Below, in pieces: positions 1 to 6,580 of a stretch of DNA of 13,767 nt. The notes beneath the pieces were generated by a model, which had not been told where the DNA came from, made no database searches, and saw only the letters and a program-made list of their open reading frames with translations. Numbering within the stretch: the first letter of the stretch is position 1; each line of letters starts with the position of its first letter. The stretch is from UBA6120 sp964495145 (GTDB lineage: Bacteria; Bacillota_I; Bacilli_A; RFN20; CAG-826), in the NCBI GenBank assembly GCA_964495145.1, contig CAZBUP010000031.1, positions 1 through 13,767 of the forward strand, in the 5' to 3' direction. Position numbers and translations under genes: made by a program.

Positions 1-16
1 TGATTTATTGAACATT

Positions 17-22
17 TATAAT
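17..22 (+). promoter_or_regulatory. possible -10 element for the DUF2089 operon
   Basis: A perfect TATAAT lies 27 bases before the ATG at 50 in an AT-rich stretch. A matching -35 would fall left of the window edge, so it cannot be checked. No clear Shine-Dalgarno sequence precedes the ATG at 50; the preceding bases are A/T only. Confidence 0.3.
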
Positions 23-49
23 TCAAATGTTAATAAAAATTAAAAACAT

Positions 50-343
50 ATGAATAATGAACATTTGCCAAATTGGATTGTCAATCTGGAAGTTGAAGAC
101 CTTTCATTCATCAAACGCTTTGTTTTGAATTCCGGTTCATTGAAAGAGTTGGCGGCTGAATACGACATCAGTTATCCGACCTTGCGCGTGCGACTCGATC
201 GTTTGATTGAAAAAATCAAACTGTACGATACCAACGAAACCGACGTTTTCATCGAACGGATCCGGGCCTTGGCCATTGATGAAAAGATCGACGTCGATAT
301 TGCCAAGCAATTGATCGCCGAATACAAAAAGGTGAGCAAGTGA
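50..343 (+). CDS. DUF2089-type helix-turn-helix protein (short form)
   Basis: This 97-residue protein resembles the C-terminal part of DUF2089 proteins. Residues 6-57 carry the typical pattern LPNWI, then a segment ending in FIKRFVLNSGSLKELA, then ISYPTLRVRLDRLIEKIK. This forms a helix-turn-helix resembling sigma region 4, with a likely recognition helix around residues 40-54. Full-length DUF2089 proteins usually begin with a Cys-rich zinc ribbon. This one has no cysteines and lacks that part, as many short family members do. It is probably a DNA-binding regulator, but no target is known. The stop is one base before the next gene's ATG, so the two form an operon and probably act together. The ATG at 50 is the first in frame and gives the expected family N-terminus, although no ribosome binding site is visible. 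Confidence 0.8.
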   Translation: MNNEHLPNWIVNLEVEDLSFIKRFVLNSGSLKELAAEYDISYPTLRVRLDRLIEKIKLYDTNETDVFIERIRALAIDEKIDVDIAKQLIAEYKKVSK

Positions 344-344
344 C

Positions 345-620
345 ATGTTAGAAGATCAAAACGTCTTTCTGATCACCTATCTATTGGTGCTGCTGCTCCA
401 AGGAACGATTTCATCGCTCAAAAAAGGCTATTGGGGCTGGATCCCGATTCTTGGCAGTTCCCTCGTCTACGTGATATCGGTCGATCGCGACATCTTCATC
501 TTGATTTGTTTCCAATTGGGCCTTCATGGCGTCAACCGGCTAGCCCGTTTCCTCGTCGATGCCTATCTCGGCAAGCGCAAGCAAGCCAAAATCAACAAAT
601 CAATCATCAAAGATTTGTAA
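345..620 (+). CDS. small integral membrane protein, partner of the DUF2089 gene
   Basis: I do not recognise a named family for this 91-residue protein. It has two to three hydrophobic segments, at about residues 6-20, 29-45 and 50-65, and a basic C-terminal tail around LGKRKQAKINK, so it is very likely a small membrane protein with a cytoplasmic tail. The ATG lies one base after the TGA of the upstream regulator, and an AAGGTGAG-like ribosome binding site sits inside the end of that gene (about 329-336). The pair is therefore co-transcribed and probably translationally coupled. A membrane sensor or anti-regulator role for the helix-turn-helix protein would fit, but this is inference from position only. 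Confidence 0.75.
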   Translation: MLEDQNVFLITYLLVLLLQGTISSLKKGYWGWIPILGSSLVYVISVDRDIFILICFQLGLHGVNRLARFLVDAYLGKRKQAKINKSIIKDL

Positions 621-658
621 TATCACTATCCGAGTTCCATCATTGTCCTCTTAAGAAG

Positions 659-686
659 GTCCCTATGAAAGGGGCGAGCGTTCTCG
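659..686 (+). other. two adjacent short hairpins between operons
   Basis: One hairpin pairs 659-664 with 670-675 (GTCCCT against AGGGGC, one G-T pair, 5-base loop). A second pairs 675-678 with 683-686 (CGAG against CTCG). They sit after the stop at 620 and before the ribosome binding site at 713. No clear T-run follows, so they could be a weak terminator for the first operon or a leader structure for the next gene. Confidence 0.25.
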
Positions 687-712
687 TTATTCCATCGTTA
701 GTCACAATACAC

Positions 713-717
713 GGAGG
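713..717 (+). promoter_or_regulatory. ribosome binding site deciding the start at 727
   Basis: GGAGG lies 9 bases before the ATG at 727 but only 3 bases before the in-frame GTG at 721. Spacing therefore favours 727 as the start of the secreted protein. Confidence 0.6.
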
Positions 718-726
718 TTAGTGTTT

Positions 727-1971
727 ATGAGTAAGATTCGTTCGATTGCCTTAGCTACCATACTCTCGATTCTGGCTTTGACTTCCATCGGAAGGCTGCC
801 CGAATCCAAGTTGGATTTCGACATCGTCTATCTTGACGAAGCGGTTTCCAACACCCACCATGGGCCGCATTACGCCGCCCGGGACGCCGATTTGTATTTC
901 GATTCGGCTCGCGACGCCTATGTCTTGAATAAAACGTCGTTCAAGAGCATCGTCCCCGAGTCAGCCCAGCATTATCTTGAAGACGGCGGCATCATCCTCG
1001 TCAACGACAATGAGGTCACCTATGCCGACATCGTCGAGAAAATCGTCACCAACGTCGTGCCGTTCGATTATCGCGAAGTCAAAAACCAATATGGTTTTTA
1101 CATCGTCAACGACGGCCGCCACAATCTGGTGACCAACGTATCGCTCGGTTATTTGACCTCGGAGACGACCACTTCAACGACGACCGCCGACTTGACGAGC
1201 GAAATCGCCAAGACGACCATCGTCCAATCGGTCGTTTCGTCAGCGGTCACCAAAACGGCCGGTTATGTGTTTGAAGACGACGAAAACAACACTGGTCCCG
1301 GCATTGAAATCGGGACCTCGGGCCAAAAGATCGCCGAGGCCAACCTCGAAAACGTTCTTTACAGCAACGAAGACGGGTCCTACATTTGCACCTATACGAT
1401 CAAGACCGAAATCTACGACGTCGCCAAAGTGGTGAAAACCGGCACGATTACCCCGCGCGGGGTCTATGACGTCTTATCGACGTTCGAAGCCTTTTCCAAT
1501 CCCAATTGGGCGGTGGAAAAATACAAAATGCGGATGATGAACACCAACACCATCGTCGACGTGGCCCAATTGCGGACCAACGACGACACGACCGTGACGT
1601 TGGGTGGATCGCTCGGCTACCCCTATTCGATCATGGCCGGGGCCTTGACCAACGGCCCGACCTACGTCAACGAAGACCAAGCCCAATATTATAATCTCGA
1701 TTTCACTTCGACCTATGCCAAATACTGGGAAGCGGCCATCCCACGCCCGGTTCTCGGCCGCGAATACTATTCGATTCCCTCGATGCGCATCGTCAATACT
1801 AACGATTTTTTGAACACGACCGAACTGTCGCGGATGGAAACCTTCCAAGTCATCGACAACGGCTTTTGGCTCATCATCAAACGGATGTACATGGATCCGG
1901 CTTACCGCAAGGAACTGAAAATCGTTTGGAATTCGTTCGGCCTCGTCTCGCAGACGATCATCACCGGTTGA
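727..1971 (+). CDS. unrecognised secreted protein with N-terminal signal sequence
   Basis: This 414-residue protein matches no family that I recognise. Residues 1-22 look like a signal peptide: basic MSKIR, then a hydrophobic core IALATILSILALTSI. No lipobox cysteine follows, so it is probably released or loosely surface-bound rather than a lipoprotein. The mature part is rich in Thr, Asn, Asp and Tyr. It has a Thr/Ser-rich stretch at about 145-160 and a single cysteine at 221, and it shows no C-terminal anchor, LPXTG motif or second membrane segment. These features suggest an extracellular beta-rich protein. The start at 727 is preferred over the in-frame GTG at 721 because GGAGG at 713-717 is then properly spaced. 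The gene appears to be single and converges with the hydrolase gene downstream, 49 bases away, with no obvious terminator hairpin between them. Confidence 0.75.
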   Translation: MSKIRSIALATILSILALTSIGRLPESKLDFDIVYLDEAVSNTHHGPHYAARDADLYFDSARDAYVLNKTSFKSIVPESAQHYLEDGGIILVNDNEVTYADIVEKIVTNVVPFDYREVKNQYGFYIVNDGRHNLVTNVSLGYLTSETTTSTTTADLTSEIAKTTIVQSVVSSAVTKTAGYVFEDDENNTGPGIEIGTSGQKIAEANLENVLYSNEDGSYICTYTIKTEIYDVAKVVKTGTITPRGVYDVLSTFEAFSNPNWAVEKYKMRMMNTNTIVDVAQLRTNDDTTVTLGGSLGYPYSIMAGALTNGPTYVNEDQAQYYNLDFTSTYAKYWEAAIPRPVLGREYYSIPSMRIVNTNDFLNTTELSRMETFQVIDNGFWLIIKRMYMDPAYRKELKIVWNSFGLVSQTIITG

Positions 1972-2020
1972 TTCATACGCCGAAATAGTTTAAAAAGCCT
2001 TATTGGATATTGTTCTAAAA

Positions 2021-2827
2021 TTACTTTTTTAAGAAAGCAATAATGCGGTCTTGGAAGTCCTTCGCCTCTTCGTAGGCCGCATGACTCAACCGTTCATAAA
2101 TCAAGATTCGGGAACCATGGATACGCTCGGCGATTTCTTGAGCGGCTTCTTTTCCGACGATGGCGTCTTGGCCGCCGCCGATGACGAGGGTTGGGCAGCC
2201 GATTTCCGGCAAACGATCGTAGGCATTATGGACCAAACAAGCCTGGGCTTGGATGATGAACCGCGAGAAGTCATCGGGTTTACCAACCTTGGTGACGATT
2301 GGATACAAGCGCCGATAGCGTTTAAGCCGTTCTGGCGAATACGATCGTTCAGCCGTGTCAATGACGATTTGTTTGAAATCGTCGGCTTGCGCCAAGGCAA
2401 TCCAACGGCCGACGACCGGAACGACGGTGTCGTTTGGCCGGGCAATGGTGACACTCAACACAAGTTTTTGAACTAAGGTTGGATATTTGATGGTCAGCCA
2501 TTGGGCAATCATGCCCCCTTGGGAGACGCCCAAAACATGGGCGTTTTCGATGTGAAGTTGATTCAAGGCTTGTTTCAAGTCGTCGGCCATGGCTTCGATT
2601 GGATAGGGGTCCGGAAGCGTCCGTTTGCGGCTAAAGACATAGACCCGGTAATGGCGGGCAAATTTCCGGTACATCATCGCTATAGCGATGGCCATCCCTT
2701 TGACGGTCTTGATGCCGTCGCCCAATCCCGGTATCAGCACCAAAATCTCGCGTCCGCGCCCGAAATGGACGTAATCCATCATCGTGTCGCCAATCGGCAG
2801 GCAGCCGTTTTTCGCATTAATGATCAT
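2021..2827 (-). CDS. alpha/beta-fold hydrolase
   Basis: This 268-residue protein is an alpha/beta hydrolase. With the start at 2827, the elements in order are the oxyanion-loop region LIPGLGDG (about 31-38), the nucleophile elbow GVSQGG with Ser102, the acid Asp221 in GGGQDAIV, and the catalytic His249 in LSHAAYEE. The triad is complete and the length is usual for the family. The substrate cannot be told from the sequence; esterase, lipase-like or meta-cleavage hydrolase roles are all possible. An upstream in-frame ATG at 2848 would add 7 residues. The ATG at 2827 is preferred because AAGGA lies a normal distance before it and because MIINAKNG is a typical N-terminus in related proteins. No signal peptide is seen, so it is cytoplasmic. 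It is divergent from the ABC exporter genes. Confidence 0.85.
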   Translation of the reverse strand: MIINAKNGCLPIGDTMMDYVHFGRGREILVLIPGLGDGIKTVKGMAIAIAMMYRKFARHYRVYVFSRKRTLPDPYPIEAMADDLKQALNQLHIENAHVLGVSQGGMIAQWLTIKYPTLVQKLVLSVTIARPNDTVVPVVGRWIALAQADDFKQIVIDTAERSYSPERLKRYRRLYPIVTKVGKPDDFSRFIIQAQACLVHNAYDRLPEIGCPTLVIGGGQDAIVGKEAAQEIAERIHGSRILIYERLSHAAYEEAKDFQDRIIAFLKK

Positions 2828-2947
2828 GTTGATTTCCTTATGTGTCATAGTTTAAACCACTCCCGCCGATTATCCAACCCAGTCGCGTGACTCGCTTCAT
2901 GTCAATTGCTGCCCATATTTGCGGAAATGAGGACGAATCCGAGGCGT

Positions 2948-2978
2948 TTATGCGCAACCTATGGTTGATGTCGCATAA
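2948..2978 (+). repeat. inverted repeat (hairpin A) upstream of ABC exporter operon
   Basis: TTATGCGCAACC at 2948-2959 pairs with GGTTG (2963-2967) and CGCATAA (2972-2978). This makes 12 base pairs with a 3-base loop and a 4-base bulge (ATGT, 2968-2971). It may be an RNA hairpin in the operon leader or a protein operator. It shares bases 2972-2977 with a second inverted repeat, so the two cannot form together. Confidence 0.5.
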
Positions 2979-3003
2979 TCCTGACGATAAATATGCCCGA
3001 CAT
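2968..3003 (+). repeat. inverted repeat (hairpin B), alternative to hairpin A
   Basis: ATGTCGCATA at 2968-2977 pairs with TATG (2992-2995) and CGACAT (2998-3003), 10 base pairs with a 2-base bulge (CC) and a 14-base loop. It overlaps hairpin A. Weak promoter-like hexamers also lie here (TTGATG at 2965 with GATAAA at 2986; CTGACG at 2981 with TATACG at 3003), so an operator role is as likely as an RNA switch. Confidence 0.35.
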
Positions 3004-3012
3004 ATACGGAAT

Positions 3013-3019
3013 AAGGTAG
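3013..3019 (+). promoter_or_regulatory. ribosome binding site placed for a short leader ORF
   Basis: AAGGTAG matches 6 of 7 bases of the Shine-Dalgarno consensus. It is 5 bases before the ATG at 3025 but 21 bases before the ABC gene ATG at 3041, which has no good site of its own. Confidence 0.4.
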
Positions 3020-3024
3020 AATAA

Positions 3025-3054
3025 ATGACTAGGCGCCTTTATGTTATTTCTTAA
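3025..3054 (+). CDS. possible 9-residue leader peptide overlapping the ABC exporter start
   Basis: A short ORF, ATG to TAA, encodes MTRRLYVIS. It has a well-spaced ribosome binding site (AAGGTAG, 3013-3019) and overlaps the first codons of the exporter gene in another frame, so ribosomes ending at 3054 could re-initiate at 3041. The exporter gene has no alternative upstream start, because an in-frame TGA lies at 3026-3028. In Bacillus subtilis, the related bmrCD exporter genes are controlled through a small upstream ORF (bmrB) by ribosome-mediated attenuation. An equivalent role here is inference, and a 9-codon ORF can occur by chance. Confidence 0.35.
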   Translation: MTRRLYVIS

Positions 3055-4801
3055 ACACTTTCGACATTATTACATCAAATACGGACTGACCTTTTTGATT
3101 GGCCTCGCTTTGCTCGTGGCCATTGACTGGTACCAACTCGAAATCCCGCGCATCATCAAAACGATCATCGACGGGGTCGAGTCCGGCACGTTGACAACCG
3201 TCGTCCAATTAGGCCAACCCTTATTGACGATCGGGTTGATCGTGACTGGGCTGGCCATCGGTCGGTTTTTGTGGCGTTTCCTTTTGTTCGGCAACGGCCG
3301 ACGGATCGAGACCGACATCCGAAGCGAAATGTTCGCTCACGCGACGACGCTTGACCAAAATTTCTATTCGCATCAAAAAGTCGGGGGCTTGATGGCCCAT
3401 TTCATCAATGACTTGAATGCCGTCCGCGAATTGTTCGGCTTTGGGCTTTTGATGCTGGTGGACGGGTTGGTCCTCGGCGGATTCGTCTTGGGCCGGATGT
3501 TTTTCCTCAACTGGCAAATGACCTTATATGCCTTCATTCCTTTAATTTTCATGGGGGTGCTGGTGTTCTTCCTTGAAATGAAGATGGAAAAGAAATTCAA
3601 GGAACGGCAAGACGCCTTCGAGCTGATGAGCGACGTCGCCCAGGAATCGTTTACCGGCCTGGCCGTCATCAAGGCCTATGTCCGCGAGGCGGCCGAAGCC
3701 TTAAGGTTCGGCCAATCCTCGAGAAAGCTATATGACAAATCGATGAGCCATCTGCGTTATTCGGTCATCGTCAACATCATCATCGACGCCATGATCAGTT
3801 TGGTCATCCTTTCAATCATCGCTTACGGATCGATACTAATCGCCCAAAGTCATTTGTCCAGCGGCGAGTTGACCGAATATATCAGTTACTTCTTCACGCT
3901 CCTGTGGCCGGTCTTCGCCATTTCATGGTTTCTGAACATTAACGGACAAGCCCAAGCTTCGGCCAAGCGCATCTATAAGTTTTTGGAATCGAAACCGATC
4001 GTGGTCGATGCTCCCGAGGCCATCGTCGAGGCGAATCTCGACGGTTCGCTGACGGTCAACCATTTGACCTTCGCCTATCCGGACGCTACTAGTCCCATTT
4101 TGAAAGACATTAGTTTCTCAATCAAGGCCGGTGAGTTGGTCGGCATCCTCGGCAAGACCGGCAGCGGCAAATCAACCTTAGTTGAACTCTTGCTGCGCGT
4201 CTACAATCCCAACCCAAACATGATCTTCTTCGGGCCCCACGACGCCGCCAAGCTATCGAAAACGACCATCCGCCAAGCGATTGGTTATGTGCCCCAAGAC
4301 AACTTCCTTTATTCAGATACCATTCGCAACAACATCGGCTTTTCCTATCCGAACATCGATGAAAATACCTTGCTAAAAGCCGCCCAATTGTCGGATATCC
4401 ACGAAAACGTCGTCGAATTCAAAGACGGTTACGATACCGTTCTCGGCGAACGGGGCGTGACCATTTCCGGCGGCCAGAAACAGCGGGTGTCGATTGCCCG
4501 GGCTTTGGCCAAAGACCCGATCATCCTGATCTTGGACGACTCGGTATCCGCCGTCGACACCAAGACCGAAGAAGCCATCATCACCAACTTGCGGCAAGCC
4601 CGCCGCGGCAAGACCACGCTGATGGTGGCCCACCGCATATCGACCGTACGCAAACTCGATAAAATCGTCTTGTTGGATCAAGGCCAACTGGCCGGGGTCG
4701 GCAGCCACAAAGAACTGATGAAGACCAATGCCTTGTACCAAGACATGGTCAAGCTTCAAGAACTCGAATCGTTGGTGGAGGAGGTCGACGTCCATGCGTG
4801 A
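3041..4801 (+). CDS. heterodimeric ABC exporter, subunit with degenerate ATP site (BmrC/YheI-like)
   Basis: This 586-residue half-transporter has an exporter-type membrane domain with about six helices (residues 12-300) followed by a nucleotide-binding domain (about 335-580). The motifs are Walker A GKTGSGKST (371-379), Q-loop Gln419, signature ISGGQKQR (475-482), Walker B IILILDD (494-500), D-loop SAVD and switch His531. Position 500, normally the catalytic Glu, is Asp. This is the hallmark of the degenerate-site subunit in heterodimeric exporters such as BmrC and TM287. It should pair with the next gene product in the inner membrane and export hydrophobic compounds or drugs using ATP; the substrate is unknown. 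The stop overlaps the start of the second subunit. The ATG at 3041 has no good ribosome binding site and may depend on the short upstream ORF. Confidence 0.93.
   Translation: MLFLKHFRHYYIKYGLTFLIGLALLVAIDWYQLEIPRIIKTIIDGVESGTLTTVVQLGQPLLTIGLIVTGLAIGRFLWRFLLFGNGRRIETDIRSEMFAHATTLDQNFYSHQKVGGLMAHFINDLNAVRELFGFGLLMLVDGLVLGGFVLGRMFFLNWQMTLYAFIPLIFMGVLVFFLEMKMEKKFKERQDAFELMSDVAQESFTGLAVIKAYVREAAEALRFGQSSRKLYDKSMSHLRYSVIVNIIIDAMISLVILSIIAYGSILIAQSHLSSGELTEYISYFFTLLWPVFAISWFLNINGQAQASAKRIYKFLESKPIVVDAPEAIVEANLDGSLTVNHLTFAYPDATSPILKDISFSIKAGELVGILGKTGSGKSTLVELLLRVYNPNPNMIFFGPHDAAKLSKTTIRQAIGYVPQDNFLYSDTIRNNIGFSYPNIDENTLLKAAQLSDIHENVVEFKDGYDTVLGERGVTISGGQKQRVSIARALAKDPIILILDDSVSAVDTKTEEAIITNLRQARRGKTTLMVAHRISTVRKLDKIVLLDQGQLAGVGSHKELMKTNALYQDMVKLQELESLVEEVDVHA
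4777..4785 (+). promoter_or_regulatory. strong ribosome binding site for second ABC subunit
   Basis: GGAGGAGGT lies 8 bases before the ATG at 4794, inside the end of the first subunit gene. It fixes the start at 4794 instead of the upstream in-frame ATG at 4728, which would encode an untypical N-terminal stretch out of frame with the first gene. Confidence 0.8.
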
Positions 4802-6578
4802 TTTTGCCGAACAGCACGTCGCCCATCAAGATTCGCGCCTGCTCAAGCGGCTGTTGCGCTACTTGCGGCCCTATGCCGGCAAGTTCATTTTGGCGTTCGC
4901 CCTAATGGTGGTCACCACTTTCACCAATATGGCCCTCCCGATGGCCTCTGGATTGGCCATCGACGCCATGATCGATCCCTCATTAACCTTAGCCACCAAA
5001 ATCAACATCGTCTTGATCGGCACGGCCGTCTTGGTTGTGATTACCGCCATTTCGATCTTAATCGGATTTTTTCAAAACATCATGCTCCAAAACATCGGCC
5101 AGGAGATTACCCACAACATCCGCCGCGAGGTATTCGAGCACATCGAATCGCTGTCGGTCGGCCAAATCAATCAACTGCCGGTCGGCAAACTGGTGACGCG
5201 GGCCACTAACGATCCGGCCAACATTTCCGACATGTTCACGAACACGATCGTTAATTTGATTCGCAATTTCCTGATGATGATCATCATCGCCATCATCTTG
5301 TTCTTCATCCATCCCTTGATGGCTTTGGTCACCATGGCGGTAGTGCCCTTGATCGTCATTGCCTCGAGTCTATTCCGGCGCTATTCCCGGAGCGCTTATC
5401 GAAGCGTCCGCAACCATGTGGCCGAAATGAATGGGTTCTTGTCCGAAAACCTATCCGGCATGAAAATCACCCAAGTCTTTAACCAGGAAAATAAGAAAAT
5501 CGACGAGTTTGAGCGCGTCAATAAGAAATTACGGCATAGCTACCTCCGGGAAATCAATGTGTTCGGGATATATCGCCCGACCATTTACCTCCTGGCCATG
5601 GTGGCCACCATGCTGGCGATTTACTTTGGCGTCGTCTCGATTTTCAATGGCAGTCTGACCATTGGTCTCTTCGTTTCCTTCTACGTCTACATCGGCCAAT
5701 TCTATGAACCGATCCAACAGATTGCCGAGCAGTTCAATTCCCTACAAAACGGCTTTGCCAGCGCCGAGAAGATCTTCGACGTGCTCGACACCAAGCCGGA
5801 TATCGTCGACGACCCGGACGCCATTGAATTGAGGGAGCTCCGCGGTTCGATCGAATTCAAGGACGTGTGGTTCCAGTACATCCCCGACGAATGGGTGCTC
5901 AAAGGCGTCTCCTTGCGGGTTGCCCCCGATGAAACGATTGCCCTCGTGGGGGCGACCGGGAGCGGCAAGACGACCATCCTGCAGCTATTGGTCCGCAACT
6001 ACGACATCCAAAAAGGTCAAATCCTCATCGACGGCATCGACATCAAGCGCATCAAACGGGCCTCGCTCCGCAAATTCATCGGGCAGATGCTTCAGGACAC
6101 CTTCCTGTTCTCGGGCACCATCAAAGAGAACATTACCCTCCATGACCAGGGCATCGACGAAGCCGCCATCAAGCAGGCGTCGTCTTACGTCGGACTCGAT
6201 TTCGTATTGAATAAACTACCGGAAGGCCTTGATCATGAAGTGCGCGAACGGGGCAACAATTTCTCCAGTGGCGAAAAACAGCTGATTTCTTTCGCCCGGG
6301 CCGTGGTTTATAAACCGTCGCTGATGATTCTTGACGAAGCCACCAGCAACATCGACTCGGAAACCGAAGCCATCATCCAGCAGTCGCTTGAAAAATTGAT
6401 GTCGATTTCCACCATGATCGTGGTCGCCCACCGCCTCTCGACCATCCAGCATAGCGACCGCATCTACGTGATGCAAAAGGGCGAAATCAAAGAGAGCGGC
6501 TCCCATCAGGAACTATTAAAGAAAAAGGGCCTTTATTTTGCCCTTTATCAATTACAATTCGACGCCAATCCCAATTAG
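4794..6578 (+). CDS. heterodimeric ABC exporter, subunit with catalytic Walker B (BmrD/YheH-like)
   Basis: This 594-residue half-transporter has a membrane domain with about six helices (residues 28-310) and a C-terminal nucleotide-binding domain (350-590). The motifs are Walker A GATGSGKT (386-393), Q-loop Gln434, signature FSSGEKQ (490-496), Walker B LMILDE with catalytic Glu515, D-loop SNID and switch His546. The signature departs from LSGGQ (SSGEK), whereas Walker B is canonical. Together with the Asp in the first subunit, this predicts one degenerate and one hydrolysing ATP site in the heterodimer, as in BmrC/BmrD and TM287/288. The start codon overlaps the end of the first subunit gene (4794 against stop 4801), so the two are translationally coupled and made in equal amounts. 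The gene ends 2 bases before the end of the convergent gene on the other strand. Confidence 0.94.
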   Translation: MRDFAEQHVAHQDSRLLKRLLRYLRPYAGKFILAFALMVVTTFTNMALPMASGLAIDAMIDPSLTLATKINIVLIGTAVLVVITAISILIGFFQNIMLQNIGQEITHNIRREVFEHIESLSVGQINQLPVGKLVTRATNDPANISDMFTNTIVNLIRNFLMMIIIAIILFFIHPLMALVTMAVVPLIVIASSLFRRYSRSAYRSVRNHVAEMNGFLSENLSGMKITQVFNQENKKIDEFERVNKKLRHSYLREINVFGIYRPTIYLLAMVATMLAIYFGVVSIFNGSLTIGLFVSFYVYIGQFYEPIQQIAEQFNSLQNGFASAEKIFDVLDTKPDIVDDPDAIELRELRGSIEFKDVWFQYIPDEWVLKGVSLRVAPDETIALVGATGSGKTTILQLLVRNYDIQKGQILIDGIDIKRIKRASLRKFIGQMLQDTFLFSGTIKENITLHDQGIDEAAIKQASSYVGLDFVLNKLPEGLDHEVRERGNNFSSGEKQLISFARAVVYKPSLMILDEATSNIDSETEAIIQQSLEKLMSISTMIVVAHRLSTIQHSDRIYVMQKGEIKESGSHQELLKKKGLYFALYQLQFDANPN

Positions 6579-6580
6579 GA

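Noticed and set aside
431..721. Second reading frame overlapping the small membrane protein gene and the following spacer
   Set aside because: No ribosome binding site, no recognisable domain, and it overlaps a gene with good operon spacing.
1474..1848. 124-residue minus-strand reading frame inside the secreted protein gene
   Set aside because: It lies wholly inside a well-supported gene, has no ribosome binding site and reads as a typical frame shadow rich in His, Arg, Gly and Val.
4728..4793. Upstream extension of the second ABC subunit to the ATG at 4728
   Set aside because: The added 22 residues are unlike family N-termini, and GGAGGAGGT is positioned for the ATG at 4794.
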